Under the pieces are notes generated by a model. It was not told where the DNA came from, did no database searches, and saw only the letters and a list, made by a program, of their open reading frames with translations. A program made the translations under genes and the position numbers. DNA of 64,000 nucleotides from Comamonas sp. SCN 65-56 (GTDB lineage: Bacteria; Pseudomonadota; Gammaproteobacteria; Burkholderiales; Burkholderiaceae_C), in contig NZ_MEDS01000004.1 in the NCBI RefSeq assembly GCF_001724135.1, positions 1 through 64,000 on the forward strand. The letters run 5' to 3'. The stretch's first letter is position 1, and each line of letters begins with the position of its first letter. Positions 19,851 to 28,930 of this stretch are shown one piece after another.

Positions 19851-20738
19851 TCAGGCCAACGTGGCCTGGCCCTGCATGGTCAGCCAGCCCTCGTGGTCCT
19901 GGGCCCACAGCTCCACGGTCTTGCCGTCGGGGCTGGGCCTGCCGTGCACGCTGAACGGGTGCAGGTCGAACGTGGGCCGCACGGCGCGGAATTCAAAGCG
20001 CGTCACCTGCGCCTGCGGCAGTTGGCGGCGCAGCAGGTCCAGCAGCAGCGTGGCGATCAGCGGGCCATGCACGATCAGGCCGGGGTAGCCCTCGACCTCG
20101 GTGACGTACTTGCGGTCGTAGTGGATGCGGTGGCCGTTGAAGGTGAGCGCCGAGTAGCGAAACAGCAGCACATCATCGGGCACGATGGCGCGCGACCAGG
20201 CAGCCTGGCCTGCCAGCGGCGACTTTTGCGGCGCGGGCGCGGCCTCGCCCGGCTGCGCGGCAGAGCGGTAAACGATGTCGTGCTCTTCGGTCAGCGCCAG
20301 GCCATTGGCGTTGGAAAATCGGTGCTCGACCAGCACGAACAGCAGCTCGCCCGTGCGGCCGGCCTTGTGCTTGACGGACTCGATGGTCGATTGGCGCTGC
20401 ACCTCCTGCCCCACCTGCAGCGGGTTGCCGACGTCCCAGTGCAGGCGCCCGCCCGCCCACATGCGTCGTGGCAGCGGCACGGGCGGCAGAAAGCCGCCGC
20501 GCCGGGGGTGGCCGTCGGGCCCGATCTCGCTGGCGCGGGCATGCGGCAGAAAGTACAGCCAGTGCCACAGCGGCGGCACGGCGGTGCCGGGCGCGGGCGC
20601 GGGGTCATCCCGATCCAGCGTGGCCGACAGCGCAGCCAGCGACGCGGCCGTGATGCTGTCGTGCAGGGTTTCGCTCTTGCCCTGCCAAGTCTCCAGGTGG
20701 GCCAGGGCGACAGCGTCGAGCATGGGGGTTTGCGTCAT
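19851..20738 (-). CDS. FAS1-like dehydratase/MaoC-type acyl-CoA hydratase
   Basis: A 295-residue double hot-dog hydratase. The N-terminal half is the FAS1-like dehydratase domain (LAHLETWQGKSETLHDSI; PLWHWLYFLPHARASEIGPD; GGFLPPVPLPRRMWAGGR). The C-terminal half carries the MaoC-type pattern FRYSALTFNGHRIHYDRKYV then GYPGLIVHGPL, in which FNxHRIHYD gives the catalytic His/Asp. Similar proteins are mesaconyl-C4-CoA or itaconyl-CoA hydratases. No citramalyl-CoA lyase is present here, so itaconate use is not shown. It leads a minus-strand set with the dehydrogenase and CoA-transferase. Confidence 0.82.
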   Translation of the reverse strand: MTQTPMLDAVALAHLETWQGKSETLHDSITAASLAALSATLDRDDPAPAPGTAVPPLWHWLYFLPHARASEIGPDGHPRRGGFLPPVPLPRRMWAGGRLHWDVGNPLQVGQEVQRQSTIESVKHKAGRTGELLFVLVEHRFSNANGLALTEEHDIVYRSAAQPGEAAPAPQKSPLAGQAAWSRAIVPDDVLLFRYSALTFNGHRIHYDRKYVTEVEGYPGLIVHGPLIATLLLDLLRRQLPQAQVTRFEFRAVRPTFDLHPFSVHGRPSPDGKTVELWAQDHEGWLTMQGQATLA

Positions 20739-20879
20739 GCCCGTAATCTTCGGCGCTGGCGCGTGTCAACGCAATCGCTCTTCACTGAAGCACTGCTTTC
20801 ACGTACTTACCTTAAGTTTCCTCTAAGCCCGCGCTCGCACACTGCTCTTCCATTGAAGCAACCGACGGAAGGACACACC

Positions 20880-22409
20880 ATGAACACCTTGATTTCCACG
20901 CCGCGCCGCTTGGTCGCGGCTCTGATTGCCGCGGGCATGCTGGGCGCCACCGGTGCCGGGCTGTTGACGGCGCGCACCGCGCATGCGTTCTCCTTCGGCA
21001 GTCCCGCCCCGGTGGCGGCTGCGGTGGCAGGTACGCCGGCGCCTGCACCGGCGCTGGTGACGCTGCCCGACTTTTCGCAGATCACGCAGCGCTACGGGGC
21101 CGCGGTGGTCAACATCAGCGTGAGTGGCATGCGCAACGTCTCGGACAACGGTGACGATGGCGATTCGGGCGCTGCGTCGCGCCAGCGTCAGGGGCCGCAA
21201 ATCGACCCGGATGACCCGTTTGCGCCGTTCTTTCGCTACTTTGGCGTACCTGGCAATGGCCGTGGCCCGCAGATGCAGCAGCCGATGCGCGGCGAGGGCT
21301 CGGGCTTCATCATCGATCCCAACGGCATCGTGCTGACCAATGCCCATGTGGTCAAGGGCGCGGACCGCGTTACCGTCAAGCTGACGGATCGGCGCGAGTT
21401 CAAGGCCAAAGTCCTGGGTTCGGACCCCAAGACGGACATTGCCGTGCTCAAGATTGATGCCAAGGACTTGCCCACCGTGAAGCTGGGCGATTCGAACAAT
21501 CTCAAGGTCGGTGAGTGGGTGCTGGCCATCGGATCGCCCTTCGGCTTTGAGAATTCCGTGACGGCCGGCGTGGTGAGCGCCAAGGGCCGCACGCTGCCGG
21601 ACGACAGCTATGTGCCCTTCATCCAGACGGATGCGGCGGTGAATCCCGGCAACTCGGGCGGCCCGCTGTTCAACACGCGCGGCGAAGTGGTGGGCATCAA
21701 CTCGCAGATCTACAGCCGCACCGGCGGTTACCAGGGGGTCTCGTTTGCCATCCCGATCGAGGTTGCCAGGCATGTGGAGCAGCAGATCGTCGAGACCGGC
21801 AAGGTCGAGCATGCGCGCCTGGGCGTGACGGTGCAGGGCGTGAACCAGACCTTTGCCAACTCCTTCAAGCTGGCCAAGCCCGAGGGTGCGCTGGTGGCGA
21901 ACGTGGACGACAGCGGCCCGGCGGCCAAGGCCGGGCTGAAGACCGGCGACGTGATCCTCAAGATCAACGACGAGCCCATCATCACCTCCGGCGATCTGCC
22001 GGCCTACATCGGCCAGTCGCTGCCGGGGCAGAAGGTGCAACTCGAAGTCTGGCGCAATGGCGAGGCCAAGACGCTGGTGGCGACGCTGGGCAACGCCAAC
22101 GACAAGAGCGGCAAGGTGGCGCAGGCAGACCAGGGCGTGAAGAAGGGGCAGATCGGCCTGGCACTGCGCCCGCTGCAGCCGCAGGAGGCGCGCGAGGCGG
22201 GCGTTGAGCAAGGCATGCTGATCGAGGATGCACGCGGTCCGGCGGCGCTGGCGGGGGTGCAGGGCGGCGATGTGCTGCTGGCTATCAACGGCACTTCGGT
22301 CAAGAACATGGACCAGGTGCGCGCGGCGCTGGACAAATCGGGCAAGTCGGTCGCGCTGTTGATCGAGCGTGATGGCAACCGCATCTTCGTGCCGGTCAAC
22401 ATGGGTTGA
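20880..22409 (+). CDS. Periplasmic serine protease DegP/HtrA (Do family)
   Basis: A 509-residue periplasmic protease-chaperone. A signal peptide covers about residues 1-37 (RRLVAALIAAGMLGATGAG ... RTAHA). The trypsin-like domain shows the catalytic triad: His in LTNAHVVKGADRV, Asp in DPKTDIAVLKI, Ser in NPGNSGGPLFNT. Two PDZ domains follow (GVTVQGVNQTF; GLALRPLQPQE). An acidic, Gln/Pro-rich loop precedes the triad (DPDDPFAPFFRYF), typical of DegP-like proteins. The ATG at 20880 follows GGAAGGACACACC. Forty-five bases downstream begins a two-component system of the same direction, suggesting envelope-stress control. Confidence 0.95.
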   Translation: MNTLISTPRRLVAALIAAGMLGATGAGLLTARTAHAFSFGSPAPVAAAVAGTPAPAPALVTLPDFSQITQRYGAAVVNISVSGMRNVSDNGDDGDSGAASRQRQGPQIDPDDPFAPFFRYFGVPGNGRGPQMQQPMRGEGSGFIIDPNGIVLTNAHVVKGADRVTVKLTDRREFKAKVLGSDPKTDIAVLKIDAKDLPTVKLGDSNNLKVGEWVLAIGSPFGFENSVTAGVVSAKGRTLPDDSYVPFIQTDAAVNPGNSGGPLFNTRGEVVGINSQIYSRTGGYQGVSFAIPIEVARHVEQQIVETGKVEHARLGVTVQGVNQTFANSFKLAKPEGALVANVDDSGPAAKAGLKTGDVILKINDEPIITSGDLPAYIGQSLPGQKVQLEVWRNGEAKTLVATLGNANDKSGKVAQADQGVKKGQIGLALRPLQPQEAREAGVEQGMLIEDARGPAALAGVQGGDVLLAINGTSVKNMDQVRAALDKSGKSVALLIERDGNRIFVPVNMG

Positions 22410-22454
22410 TCCGCCCGGGTTGAAAGCAAAGGCGCATGGCGTATCCTGAATCCC

Positions 22455-23111
22455 ATGCGCCTTTTGCTTGTGGAAGACGACATCATGATCGGCGAAGCCG
22501 TGCACGATCTGCTGCGCGCCGAAGACTATGCGGTTGATTGGGCGCGCGATGGTGCTCAGGCCGATGCGGCGCTGGCCGCCCAGCGCTACGACCTGGTGCT
22601 GCTGGACCTGGGCTTGCCGGTGCGCGATGGCCTGTCGGTGCTGCGGGCGATGCGTGCGCGTCGCGATCGCACGCCGGTGCTGATCGCCACCGCGCGCGAT
22701 GGGGTGGCGCAGCGCATCGAGGGGCTGGACGCGGGAGCCGACGACTACGTGCTCAAGCCCTACGACGCGGGCGAACTGCTGGCCCGCATTCGCGCTCTGC
22801 TGCGCCGCGCCGCCGGGCGTGCCGAGCCGGTGTACGAGCACCGGGGCGTGAGCATCAACCCGGCCACGCGCGAGGTGCTGGTGCAGGGCGCCAGCGTGGT
22901 GCTTTCGGCGCGCGAATGGGCGGTGCTGGAGCCGCTGATCGCGCGCCCCGGCCTGGTGCTTTCGCGCCAGCAGCTGGAAGACAAGCTCTACGGCTGGGGC
23001 GAGGAGATCGGCAGCAACGCGGTGGAGGTCTTCATCCACAGCCTGCGCAAAAAGCTGGGAGCCGGTGCGGTGCTCAATGTGCGCGGTGTCGGCTACATGG
23101 TGCCGAAATGA
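22455..23111 (+). CDS. OmpR-family response regulator (QseB/TctD-like)
   Basis: A 218-residue response regulator. The receiver domain has the acidic pair VEDD, the phospho-acceptor Asp in LVLLDLGLPVRDG, Thr in VLIATARD and Lys in VLKPYDAGELL. The winged-helix output domain runs from about residue 125, with VVLSAREWAVLEPLIARPG, VEVFIHSLRKKLG and NVRGVGYMV. It overlaps the kinase gene by four bases (ATGA), so the pair is co-translated. The target is unknown; the adjacent degP-like gene is the obvious candidate. Confidence 0.95.
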   Translation: MRLLLVEDDIMIGEAVHDLLRAEDYAVDWARDGAQADAALAAQRYDLVLLDLGLPVRDGLSVLRAMRARRDRTPVLIATARDGVAQRIEGLDAGADDYVLKPYDAGELLARIRALLRRAAGRAEPVYEHRGVSINPATREVLVQGASVVLSAREWAVLEPLIARPGLVLSRQQLEDKLYGWGEEIGSNAVEVFIHSLRKKLGAGAVLNVRGVGYMVPK

Positions 23112-24493
23112 GCATGCGCTGGCGCCTGCCGCAGTCGCTGCGCCTCCGGCTGCTGGTATTTTTGATAGCTGCAATCGCAATCACAGCCTGCGCGCAAGGC
23201 ATTTTTGCCTATAAATCGGCCTTGAGTGAAGCGGATGCCTTGTTCGACTACCACATGCAGCAGACAGCGTTCGCGCTGCGCGCGGGCCTGCCGACGGATG
23301 CCAAAGGGCTGGGCAGCCTGCGCCCGGAGTACCAGAACAATGAATTCATCGTCCAGGTCTGGACCAACGAGGGCCTGCGCATCTTTGAATCGGCCATGGG
23401 CGATCTGCTGCCGCAGCGGGCGGTGCTCGGGTTTCAGGACGTGCGCGCACGGGGCAGCACCTATCGCGTGTTCTCACTGCAGACGCGCTCGCAGGTCATC
23501 CAGGTGGCGCAGGACATGGCGGTGCGGCGCAAGCTGGCGCGCGGCATGGCCTGGCGTTCGCTGCTGCCGATGGCGGTGATGGCGCCGCTGCTGGCGCTGG
23601 CGGTGTGGTGGCTGCTGGGGCGCTTGTTTGTGCCGGTCGACCGCGTGCGTGCGCAGGTGGCGCGGCGCCAGGCGCAAGACCTGTCGTCGGTGGACGAGGG
23701 CGACTTGCCCGCCGAGGTGCAGCCGCTGGTGCAGGAGCTCAATGCCCTGTTCGGCCGGGTGCGCCGGGCGTTTGCCGCGCAGCAGGATTTCGTCGCCGAT
23801 GCCGCGCACGAACTGCGCTCGCCGCTGGCGGCGCTGAAGCTGCAGGTGCAGGGTCTGCGCCATGCCGGGGACGAAGCCACGCGCGCGCGCGCCGTGGCCC
23901 GGCTGGAGGCCGGCATCGATAGAGCCAGCCGGCTGGTGGAGCAGTTGCTGATGCTGGCGCGCCAGGAGGCGGGAGGCGCGCCCATGGTGGCGGTCGATCT
24001 GCGGCAGGTAGTGGCGCTGGCACTGGCCGATGTCGCGCCCGAGGCGCAGGCGCGCGGTATCGACGTCGGGCTTGCGAACCCGCAGGTGTGCGCTTGCAGC
24101 GTGAGCGGCGTGGCCGAGGAGTTGCGCCTGCTGGTGCGCAACCTGCTGGACAACGCGATCAAGTACAGCCCCGAAGGCGGGCGCGTGGATGTCGACCTGG
24201 CGCACGACGGCGCCACGGTGCAACTGCGCGTGCAGGACAGTGGCCCCGGCATTCCCGAGGCCGAACGCGAGCGCGTGCTGGGGCGTTTTTACCGCTCGCC
24301 GCAGAGCGCCCAGCAGGCGCCGGGCAGCGGCCTGGGTCTGGCCATCGTGCAGGCCGTGGCCGAGCGCCACGGCGCCCGGCTGACGCTGCAGCACTCCGAG
24401 CGCCTGGGCGGGCTGTGCGTGCAGCTGGTGTTTTCGACGCTTGCTTCTGATCCAATAGCTGGCGGCGCAATCAAGACGGGCGCTGGAGGCTGA
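23108..24493 (+). CDS. Membrane sensor histidine kinase partner of the response regulator
   Basis: A 461-residue kinase. TM1 is at about residues 13-34, a short periplasmic loop of about 125 residues follows, and TM2 is at about 157-177 (LLPMAVMAPLLALAVWWLLG). A HAMP-like linker leads to the HisKA H-box DAAHELRSPLAALK, then the N-box LLDNAIKYSP, G1 VQDSGPGIPE and G2 GSGLGLAIV of the ATPase domain. Two copies of the dispersed repeat fall inside the gene: one encodes TM1 (23158-23216), the other the last dozen residues (IAGGAIKTGAGG), which overlap tail-to-tail with metR by 23 bases. Confidence 0.93.
   Translation: MSMRWRLPQSLRLRLLVFLIAAIAITACAQGIFAYKSALSEADALFDYHMQQTAFALRAGLPTDAKGLGSLRPEYQNNEFIVQVWTNEGLRIFESAMGDLLPQRAVLGFQDVRARGSTYRVFSLQTRSQVIQVAQDMAVRRKLARGMAWRSLLPMAVMAPLLALAVWWLLGRLFVPVDRVRAQVARRQAQDLSSVDEGDLPAEVQPLVQELNALFGRVRRAFAAQQDFVADAAHELRSPLAALKLQVQGLRHAGDEATRARAVARLEAGIDRASRLVEQLLMLARQEAGGAPMVAVDLRQVVALALADVAPEAQARGIDVGLANPQVCACSVSGVAEELRLLVRNLLDNAIKYSPEGGRVDVDLAHDGATVQLRVQDSGPGIPEAERERVLGRFYRSPQSAQQAPGSGLGLAIVQAVAERHGARLTLQHSERLGGLCVQLVFSTLASDPIAGGAIKTGAGG
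23158..23216 (+). repeat. Dispersed repeat, copy 3 (inside the kinase gene, encoding TM1)
   Basis: TTTTTGATAGCTGCAATCGC and GCGCAAGGCATTTTTGCCTA are family cores. The copy is read in frame and supplies most of the first membrane helix of the sensor kinase. Confidence 0.6.
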
Positions 24494-24497
24494 AATC
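24450..24497 (+). repeat. Dispersed repeat, copy 4 (shared 3' end of kinase and metR genes)
   Basis: CCAATAGCTGGCGGCGCAAT and ACGGGCGCTGGAGGCTGAAA match copy 2 closely. The stop codons of both convergent genes lie within this copy. Confidence 0.6.
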
Positions 24498-25370
24498 GCT
24501 TGCAATCCGGATGAAGGCGGCCAGGTAGTCCACCGCCAGCTCGCCCTCGCGCACGCCCAGGTGAATCTGCTTGGCGATGCCCTTCTTGCCCAGGCGCAAC
24601 GCCGCCACCGCCATGCGCTCGGCATACTCCAGCGCCAGCCAGCGCGGCAGCGCCGCCACGCCGCGGCCGCTTTCCACCATCTGCACCATGATGTCGGTGG
24701 TCTCTATGGTCTTGTGCTCGCGAGGCGCCTGGCCGGCGGGCAGCAGGAATTGGGTGTAGACGTCCAGCCGGTCCCTGGGCACGGGGTAGGTGATCAGGGT
24801 CTCGGCCGCCAGGTCGGCGGGGCGCAGGTATTCGTGCCCGACCAGCGGGTGCGAGGCGGCGACCAGCAGCACCTGCTCGTAGTCAAACACCGGCGTGAAC
24901 ACCAGGCCTTCGTGGTGCACCGGGTCGGGCGTCACCAGCAGGTCGATCTCGTAATTGCGCAGCGCTGCTATGCCGCCAAACTGGAATTTCTGGCGCACGT
25001 CCACATCCACGTCGGGCCAGGTGCTGAGGTAGGGCGAGACGATCTTCAGCAGCCATTGATAGCAGGGATGGCATTCCATGCCGATGCGCAGGCTGCCGCG
25101 CGCGCCGCGTGCGTACTGAGCCAGGCGTTCCTCGGTGAGCGCGAGCTGCGGCAGGATGCGCTGCGCCGTCGCCAACAGGTAGCGCCCGGCCTGCGTCAGG
25201 CGCAGGCCGCGGCCTTCGCGCAGCCAGATGGCGGTGCCCAGCTGCTCCTCGAGCTTGCGCATGCTGTGGCTCAGCGCCGATTGCGTCAGACACAGCTGCT
25301 GGGCGGCGGCGGTGAGCGAGCCCTGGCGTTCAACCTCGGCCACGATGGCGAGATGGATGCGCTCCAGCAT
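24471..25370 (-). CDS. metR: LysR-family methionine regulator MetR
   Basis: A 299-residue LysR-type activator. The N-terminal helix-turn-helix is SLTAAAQQLCLTQSALSHSM followed by RKLEEQLGTAIWLREGRGLRL. The effector domain starts at about residue 92 (GSLRIGMECHPCYQWLLKIV), which matches MetR proteins binding homocysteine. It is divergent from metE, and the intergenic region contains a perfect TGAA-N5-TTCA MetR box. The 3' end runs into a dispersed repeat shared with the kinase gene. Confidence 0.93.
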   Translation of the reverse strand: MLERIHLAIVAEVERQGSLTAAAQQLCLTQSALSHSMRKLEEQLGTAIWLREGRGLRLTQAGRYLLATAQRILPQLALTEERLAQYARGARGSLRIGMECHPCYQWLLKIVSPYLSTWPDVDVDVRQKFQFGGIAALRNYEIDLLVTPDPVHHEGLVFTPVFDYEQVLLVAASHPLVGHEYLRPADLAAETLITYPVPRDRLDVYTQFLLPAGQAPREHKTIETTDIMVQMVESGRGVAALPRWLALEYAERMAVAALRLGKKGIAKQIHLGVREGELAVDYLAAFIRIASDFSLQRPS

Positions 25371-25375
25371 ATTGA

Positions 25376-25388
25376 TGAATAAAATTCA
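25376..25388. promoter_or_regulatory. MetR box between metR and metE
   Basis: TGAATAAAATTCA is a perfect TGAA-N5-TTCA match to the MetR consensus. A degenerate second copy (TGAATATTGAATT) follows at about 25390. The position, just upstream of metR and about 85 bases before metE, fits control of both. Confidence 0.8.
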
Positions 25389-25471
25389 TTGAATATTGAA
25401 TTAATACCATTTTACTTCATCGGTTGGTTTTCCTACGATGCGCTCAAGTCAGACATCCGGAGGAAGAAACA

Positions 25472-27775
25472 ATGGTGACTTTGCACAACCTGGGGTTCCC
25501 GCGCATCGGAGCGGGGCGTGAACTCAAATGGGCGCTGGAGCGCTACTGGAAGGGCGAGCAGGGACGCGACGTGCTGTTGGCCACGGCCGCAGAGCTGCGC
25601 GCGCGCCACTGGACGGCGCAGCAGGGGCTGGACCTTGTCCCGGTGGGTGATTTTTCGCTCTACGACCAGGTGCTGGACATGAGTTTTCTGCTCGGCAACC
25701 TGCCCGAGCGCGTGCGCGGCTACCACGGCGACACACTCGACAACTACTTTCGCGTGGCGCGCGGCAGAAGTGCGGACAGTGAGCAGCATGACCACGATGC
25801 GCACCACGATTGCTGCGGCGGCGTGGCCGCCGGCGAGATGACCAAGTGGTTCAACACCAATTACCACTACATCGTCCCCGAGCTCACGGCCGCCACGCAG
25901 TTCAAGCTGAACGCCTCGCGCCTGCTCGATCAACTGGCCGAGGCCAAGGGGCAAGGCGTGCGCGCCAAGCCGGTGCTGATCGGGCCGGTGAGCTATCTGG
26001 CGCTGGGCAAGGCGCACGATGGTTCGGTCAAGCTCGACTTGTTGCCACGCCTGCTGACCGTCTATGGCGAGCTGCTTGGGCAGCTGGCTGCGCAGGGTGT
26101 GGAGTGGGTGCAGATCGACGAACCCATCCTCGTGACCGAGCTGGACGCCGATTGGCAGCACGCCTTCAACACCGCCTACCACCAGCTCAAGAGCAGCCGC
26201 GTGAAGATCCTGCTGGCGAGCTACTTCGGTGCGCTGCTGGACAACAAATACCTCGCGGCCAACCTGCCGGTGGCGGGGCTGCATATCGATGCGCTTGCCG
26301 ACCGCGCCGATGCCGAGCAACTGATCGGGCTGCTGCCCGCGCACAAGGTGTTGTCGCTGGGCGTGATCGACGGGCGCAACATCTGGAAGAGCGACCTGGG
26401 AGCGTTGCTCGACTGGCTGGAGCCGATCGCTGCGCGCCTGGGCGGTAGTCTGTGGCTCGCGCCCACCTGCTCCCTGCTGCATGTGCCGGTCGATCTGCAA
26501 AGCGAAACCCGACTGGATCCCGAAATCCGCTCCTGGCTTGCATTCGCGCTGCAAAAGCTGGAGGAGCTGCGCCTGCTCGGTCGCGCGCTGAATGAGGGCC
26601 GCGCCGCGGTGGCGCAAGCGCTGGCGGACAACGCGGCGGCGCTCGCCAGTCGCCACGCTTCGCCGCGCGTGCACGACGCGGCCGTGCAGCAGGCATTGGC
26701 GCACGCCACGCCCGCGCTGGAGCAGCGCCACAGCGCTTACGCAGTACGCGCGCCGCTGCAGGCGGCCAAGCTGCATCTGCCCGCCTTCCCGACCACGACC
26801 ATAGGCTCGTTTCCGCAAACGCCTGAGATTCGCCACGCGCGCAAGGAATACAAGGCGGGCCGCCTGAGCGACGCGCAGTACCAGGCGGCGATGCGCGCCG
26901 AGATCGCCCACGGCGTGCGCGAGCAGGAGGCGCTGGGTCTGGATGTGCTGGTGCATGGCGAGGCCGAGCGCAATGACATGGTCGAGTACTTCGGCGAGCA
27001 GCTTGCTGGTTATGCCTTCAGCAGCCAGGGCTGGGTGCAGTCCTATGGCTCGCGCTGCGTGAAGCCGCCGATTCTGTATGGCGACGTGAGCCGCCCGCAC
27101 CCGATCACCGTCGAATGGATTCGCTACGCGCAGTCACTCACCCGGCGCCCGATGAAGGGCATGCTGACCGGGCCGGTCACCATGCTCAACTGGTCTTTCG
27201 TGCGCGACGACCAGCCGCGCGCCATTACCTGCCGCCAACTCGCACTGGCGCTGCGTGGTGAGGTGCTGGACCTGGAAGCCGCAGGCGTGCCCATCATCCA
27301 GATCGACGAGGCGGCGTTCCGCGAAGGCTTGCCGCTGCGCCGCGCGCACTGGCAGGAGTATCTGGACTGGGCGATCGCGTCATTTCGATTGATGGCCAAC
27401 GGCGTGCGCGACGAGACCCAGATCCACAGCCACATGTGCTATTCCGAGTTCAACGACATCATTGCCGCGATCGCCGCAATGGATGCCGACGTGATCACCA
27501 TCGAGAATTCGCGCTCGGGCCAGGAGCTGCTTGGCGCCTTCGAGCACTTCGCCTATCCCAACGGCATTGGCCCGGGGGTGTATGACATCCATTCGCCCAA
27601 TGTGCCGACGCAGGAGGCCATCGTTCAGCGCATGCGTCAGGCGGCGCGGCGCATCCCGGCCAACCAGCTTTGGGTGAATCCCGACTGCGGTCTGAAAACG
27701 CGTCAATGGAGCGAGGTGCGGCCGTCGCTGGCGCACATGGTGGCGGCCGCCCACGAGCTGCGCCGCGCTGCCTGA
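25472..27775 (+). CDS. metE: Cobalamin-independent methionine synthase
   Basis: A 767-residue enzyme that transfers methyl from 5-methyl-THF-polyglutamate to homocysteine. N-terminal barrel: [20 protein letters not shown] with the KxxxR-type start. The C-terminal catalytic barrel has [58 protein letters not shown] (zinc His and Cys) and [11 protein letters not shown] (zinc Cys). The start at 25472 has GGAGGAAG upstream. Residues about 99-115 form an unusual His/Asp/Cys-rich loop ([13 protein letters not shown]), probably a metal-binding insertion; the total is about 14 residues longer than E. coli MetE. Confidence 0.96.
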   Translation: MVTLHNLGFPRIGAGRELKWALERYWKGEQGRDVLLATAAELRARHWTAQQGLDLVPVGDFSLYDQVLDMSFLLGNLPERVRGYHGDTLDNYFRVARGRSADSEQHDHDAHHDCCGGVAAGEMTKWFNTNYHYIVPELTAATQFKLNASRLLDQLAEAKGQGVRAKPVLIGPVSYLALGKAHDGSVKLDLLPRLLTVYGELLGQLAAQGVEWVQIDEPILVTELDADWQHAFNTAYHQLKSSRVKILLASYFGALLDNKYLAANLPVAGLHIDALADRADAEQLIGLLPAHKVLSLGVIDGRNIWKSDLGALLDWLEPIAARLGGSLWLAPTCSLLHVPVDLQSETRLDPEIRSWLAFALQKLEELRLLGRALNEGRAAVAQALADNAAALASRHASPRVHDAAVQQALAHATPALEQRHSAYAVRAPLQAAKLHLPAFPTTTIGSFPQTPEIRHARKEYKAGRLSDAQYQAAMRAEIAHGVREQEALGLDVLVHGEAERNDMVEYFGEQLAGYAFSSQGWVQSYGSRCVKPPILYGDVSRPHPITVEWIRYAQSLTRRPMKGMLTGPVTMLNWSFVRDDQPRAITCRQLALALRGEVLDLEAAGVPIIQIDEAAFREGLPLRRAHWQEYLDWAIASFRLMANGVRDETQIHSHMCYSEFNDIIAAIAAMDADVITIENSRSGQELLGAFEHFAYPNGIGPGVYDIHSPNVPTQEAIVQRMRQAARRIPANQLWVNPDCGLKTRQWSEVRPSLAHMVAAAHELRRAA

Positions 27776-27786
27776 GCAGGAGACGG

Positions 27787-27822
27787 GCGAAGCCGGGTTT
27801 TCGCTATAATGCCCGGCTTCGC
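27787..27822 (+). promoter_or_regulatory. Hairpin enclosing a -10 box between metE and rplM
   Basis: GCGAAGCCGGG (27787-27797) and its exact inverse CCCGGCTTCGC (27812-27822) form an 11-bp stem. The 14-base loop contains TATAAT (27805-27810), a perfect -10 for rplM. It may double as the metE terminator or as an rplM leader element. No good -35 is seen at the right spacing. Confidence 0.45.
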
Positions 27823-27934
27823 AGCGAATTCATGGCCCCGCGGCGGAGTTTGAACCCCACCTAAGAGGCTCCCGATTCAAGAGGAGCACCGACCGTGGAA
27901 AAGGGCCTTCAAACCCTCTTCAAAGAGAAAACTC

Positions 27935-28363
27935 ATGACAACTTTCAGCGCAAAACCCGCTGAGGTCGTGCACGAGTGGTTTGTGATTGACGCCACCGAC
28001 AAGGTGCTCGGCAGGGTCGCCAGCGAAGTGGCCCACCGTCTGCGCGGCAAGCACAAAGCCATTTACACGCCTCACGTCGATACGGGCGATTACATCGTCG
28101 TCATCAACGCCTCCAAACTCAAGGTCACTGGCACCAAGTCCATCGACAAGATGTACTACCGCCACTCGGGCTTCCCGGGCGGTATCCGCGCGACCAACTT
28201 CCGCGACATGCAGGCCAAGCACCCCGGCCGCGCGCTCGAGAAGGCCGTCAAGGGCATGCTGCCCAAGGGCCCGCTCGGTTACGCCATGGTCAAGAAGCTC
28301 AAGGTCTACGGCGGCGCCGAGCATCCCCATACCGCCCAGCAGCCCAAGCTGCTTGAAATCTGA
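27935..28363 (+). CDS. rplM: 50S ribosomal protein L13
   Basis: A 142-residue L13 of normal length: [60 protein letters not shown] and [20 protein letters not shown] are the standard blocks. L13 is an early assembly protein of the large subunit. It is cotranscribed with rpsI 11 bases downstream, the universal L13-S9 pair. An untranslated leader of about 120 bases follows the -10 candidate. Confidence 0.98.
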   Translation: MTTFSAKPAEVVHEWFVIDATDKVLGRVASEVAHRLRGKHKAIYTPHVDTGDYIVVINASKLKVTGTKSIDKMYYRHSGFPGGIRATNFRDMQAKHPGRALEKAVKGMLPKGPLGYAMVKKLKVYGGAEHPHTAQQPKLLEI

Positions 28364-28374
28364 GGAGCCAGGCA

Positions 28375-28767
28375 ATGATTGGTGAATGGAACAATGGCAC
28401 CGGCCGTCGCAAATCCAGCGTCGCCCGCGTGTTTCTGAAAAAAGGCAGCGGCAAGATCACGGTGAATGGCAAGGACATTCAGCAGTATTTTGGCCGCGAG
28501 ACCTCGATCATGATCGCCAGGCAACCGCTGATGCTGACGGGGCATGGCGAAACCTTCGACATCCAGATCAACGTGCATGGCGGCGGCGAGTCCGGCCAGG
28601 CCGGCGCGGCGCGCCACGGCATCACCCGTGCGCTGATCGACTACGACACCGCGCTCAAGCCCCAGCTCAGCGCGGCCGGCTTCGTCACGCGTGACGCGCG
28701 CGAAGTGGAACGCAAGAAGGTCGGCCTGCACTCCGCACGCCGCGCCAAGCAGTTCTCCAAGCGCTGA
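28375..28767 (+). CDS. rpsI: 30S ribosomal protein S9
   Basis: A 130-residue S9 of normal length. Diagnostic parts: [20 protein letters not shown] at the start, [20 protein letters not shown] in the middle, and the C-terminal [17 protein letters not shown], whose terminal Lys-Arg reaches the P-site tRNA. It follows rplM; a terminator lies about 110 bases after the stop. Confidence 0.98.
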   Translation: MIGEWNNGTGRRKSSVARVFLKKGSGKITVNGKDIQQYFGRETSIMIARQPLMLTGHGETFDIQINVHGGGESGQAGAARHGITRALIDYDTALKPQLSAAGFVTRDAREVERKKVGLHSARRAKQFSKR

Positions 28768-28879
28768 TTGGCAGCGGCTCGCTGCGCAGCACCCTGCCAT
28801 GCCGCCGCATCCCTGCAGCCAGCACCCCGCGCTGCAGCGGCGCCTGGACGGTGCATGCAGCGCTACCGGCTTGACCACA

Positions 28880-28908
28880 GCAAAAACCGCCTTCTGGGCG
28901 GTTTTTGC
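28880..28908 (+). terminator. Intrinsic terminator of rplM-rpsI
   Basis: GCAAAAACCGCC (28880-28891) pairs with GGCGGTTTTTGC (28897-28908) around TTCTG. It overlaps the approach to the next gene and would work on the plus strand. Confidence 0.8.
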
Positions 28909-28930
28909 GTTTCTGGCAGGGCTCTGAACC

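Noticed and set aside
19851-20738. An itaconate degradation cluster (ict-ich-ccl)
   Set aside because: CoA-transferase and hydratase are present but there is no citramalyl-CoA lyase, and an acyl-CoA dehydrogenase sits in its place.
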